DNA of 6,056 nucleotides from Nitrospirota bacterium (lineage in GTDB: Bacteria > Nitrospirota > Nitrospiria > Nitrospirales > Nitrospiraceae). How positions within the stretch are numbered: the stretch's first letter is position 1; each line of letters begins with the position of its first letter. A program made the translations under genes and the position numbers. The stretch covers positions 1-6,056 of the forward strand of contig JAHWYE010000112.1 in assembly GCA_020028195.1 (NCBI GenBank), read 5' to 3'. Below are positions 5,298 through 6,056 of the stretch, piece after piece. The notes under the pieces are model-generated. The model searched no databases, had not been told where the DNA came from, and saw nothing but the letters and a program-made list of their open reading frames with translations.

Positions 5298-6056
5298 TGC
5301 GAATCATTCGATCGGTCGCGGCCCTTGCGGCGTGGAGTCGCGCACTCCATCGAGACGGAGTGGTGATCGGGATGGTTCCGACGATGGGAGCGCTTCACGC
5401 CGGGCACCGTTCCCTCATCAGGAAAGCGCGTCTGTCGTGCGACGCGGTCGTTGTGAGTCTCTTTGTGAACCCGCGCCAGTTCGGCCGCGGAGAAGATTTT
5501 TCGCAGTACCCGAAACGATTCCGGTCCGATGCCGCGCTCTGTCGCCTGGAAGGAGTGGATGTGCTCTTCGTGCCGTCTCTGGCCAGCATGTACCCGCCAG
5601 AGTTTCAAACGTCGGTCGTGGTTCGCGACCTGACGCAGCGGTGGGAAGGCAAAATCCGGCCTCTCCACTTTGAAGGGGTAGCCACCGTCCTGACGAAGTT
5701 GCTCAGCCTGGCAAGACCGCAGTTCGCCTTCTTCGGCCAAAAAGACTTCCAGCAGGTTGCACTCGTGCGACAGCTGGTTGATGATTTGAATCTCGGCGTA
5801 CAGATCATGCTTTGCTCAACCGTGAGAGATCGCGACGGCCTGGCTTTGAGTTCCAGGAACGAGTACCTCGACCCGGCTCAACGCCGCGCCGCGCCGGTGC
5901 TGTACAGTGCCTTACAAGCGGGACGGGCTGCGGTCCTGGATGGGATTCGTTCTGCGGCCAAGATCCGTCGAGTGATGCTCGAAGCCATCTCCGCTCAGCC
6001 CCTGGCTCGTGTTGAATACCTGGCTGTCTGCGACTCGCGGACCCTTGAACCGCTCG
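5297..6056 (+). CDS. panC: Pantothenate synthetase (pantoate--beta-alanine ligase), 3' end cut by window
   Basis: PanC joins pantoate and beta-alanine with ATP, through a pantoyl-adenylate, to make pantothenate, the precursor of coenzyme A; it is cytosolic. 253 residues are visible of a family length near 280, so about 30 C-terminal residues lie beyond the edge. Visible motifs are the nucleotide-binding PTMGALHAGH (28-37, the HxGH signature), FVNPRQF (56-62), HFEGVATVLTKLL (124-136), FGQKDFQQ (146-153) and TVRDRDGLALSSRNEYL (175-191), all expected of an active enzyme. The chosen ATG overlaps the folK stop as TGATG with no separate ribosome-binding site, which suggests translational coupling. 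An in-frame ATG at 5252 would add 15 residues and lengthen the overlap; homologues normally begin near the chosen start (MRIIRSVAAL). Folate and pantothenate genes are often adjacent in bacteria. Confidence 0.95.
   Translation, partial: MRIIRSVAALAAWSRALHRDGVVIGMVPTMGALHAGHRSLIRKARLSCDAVVVSLFVNPRQFGRGEDFSQYPKRFRSDAALCRLEGVDVLFVPSLASMYPPEFQTSVVVRDLTQRWEGKIRPLHFEGVATVLTKLLSLARPQFAFFGQKDFQQVALVRQLVDDLNLGVQIMLCSTVRDRDGLALSSRNEYLDPAQRRAAPVLYSALQAGRAAVLDGIRSAAKIRRVMLEAISAQPLARVEYLAVCDSRTLEPL

Noticed and set aside
5212..5673. Plus-strand frame of 153 residues overlapping panC
   Set aside because: The panC frame starting at 5297 carries all PanC motifs; this frame is an out-of-register shadow.
5033..5740. 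Minus-strand frame of 235 residues across folK and panC
   Set aside because: It is antisense to two confidently identified enzymes.

Overview
This is a moderately GC-rich bacterial chromosomal window. It holds six complete protein-coding genes and one that runs off the right edge. The combination of an LL-diaminopimelate aminotransferase of the bacterial type, a folK-panC pair, and several conserved-looking proteins of unknown function suggests a Nitrospirota-like (Nitrospira-type) bacterium. That assignment is an inference from gene content and style, not from a marker gene. I see no rRNA, tRNA, CRISPR array, transposase or phage gene.

Left part (1-790). The first 334 bases have no credible gene. 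Most of that stretch (about 26-322) is bounded by near-perfect 19-bp inverted repeats ending in TA and contains three related hairpins, so it looks like a small non-autonomous mobile element (MITE-like). It ends exactly at the ribosome-binding site of a 113-residue protein of unknown function (335-676).

Middle part (790-3226). A probable three-helix membrane protein of unknown function lies on the minus strand (790-1470). It is divergent from a SAM-dependent methyltransferase resembling the Rhodobacter-type phosphatidylethanolamine N-methyltransferase PmtA (1688-2329, plus strand), and a sigma-70-like promoter lies between them. The methyltransferase converges on an unrecognised soluble 285-residue protein (2369-3226, minus strand). 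A perfect 10-bp inverted repeat touches the start codon of that protein.

Right part (3445-6056). Three biosynthetic genes lie in one direction: dapL (diaminopimelate/lysine synthesis), folK (folate synthesis) and panC (pantothenate synthesis, cut by the window edge). folK and panC overlap by one base (TGATG) and are probably translationally coupled. Between dapL and folK lie two facing arrays of 7-bp repeats that can fold into a long hairpin just upstream of the folK start, where a normal Shine-Dalgarno sequence is missing.

The coding content is largely ordinary. The non-coding structures deserve the second look: the MITE-like element, the heptamer arrays and the start-codon inverted repeat. 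Nothing here amounts to a clear new multi-gene system.
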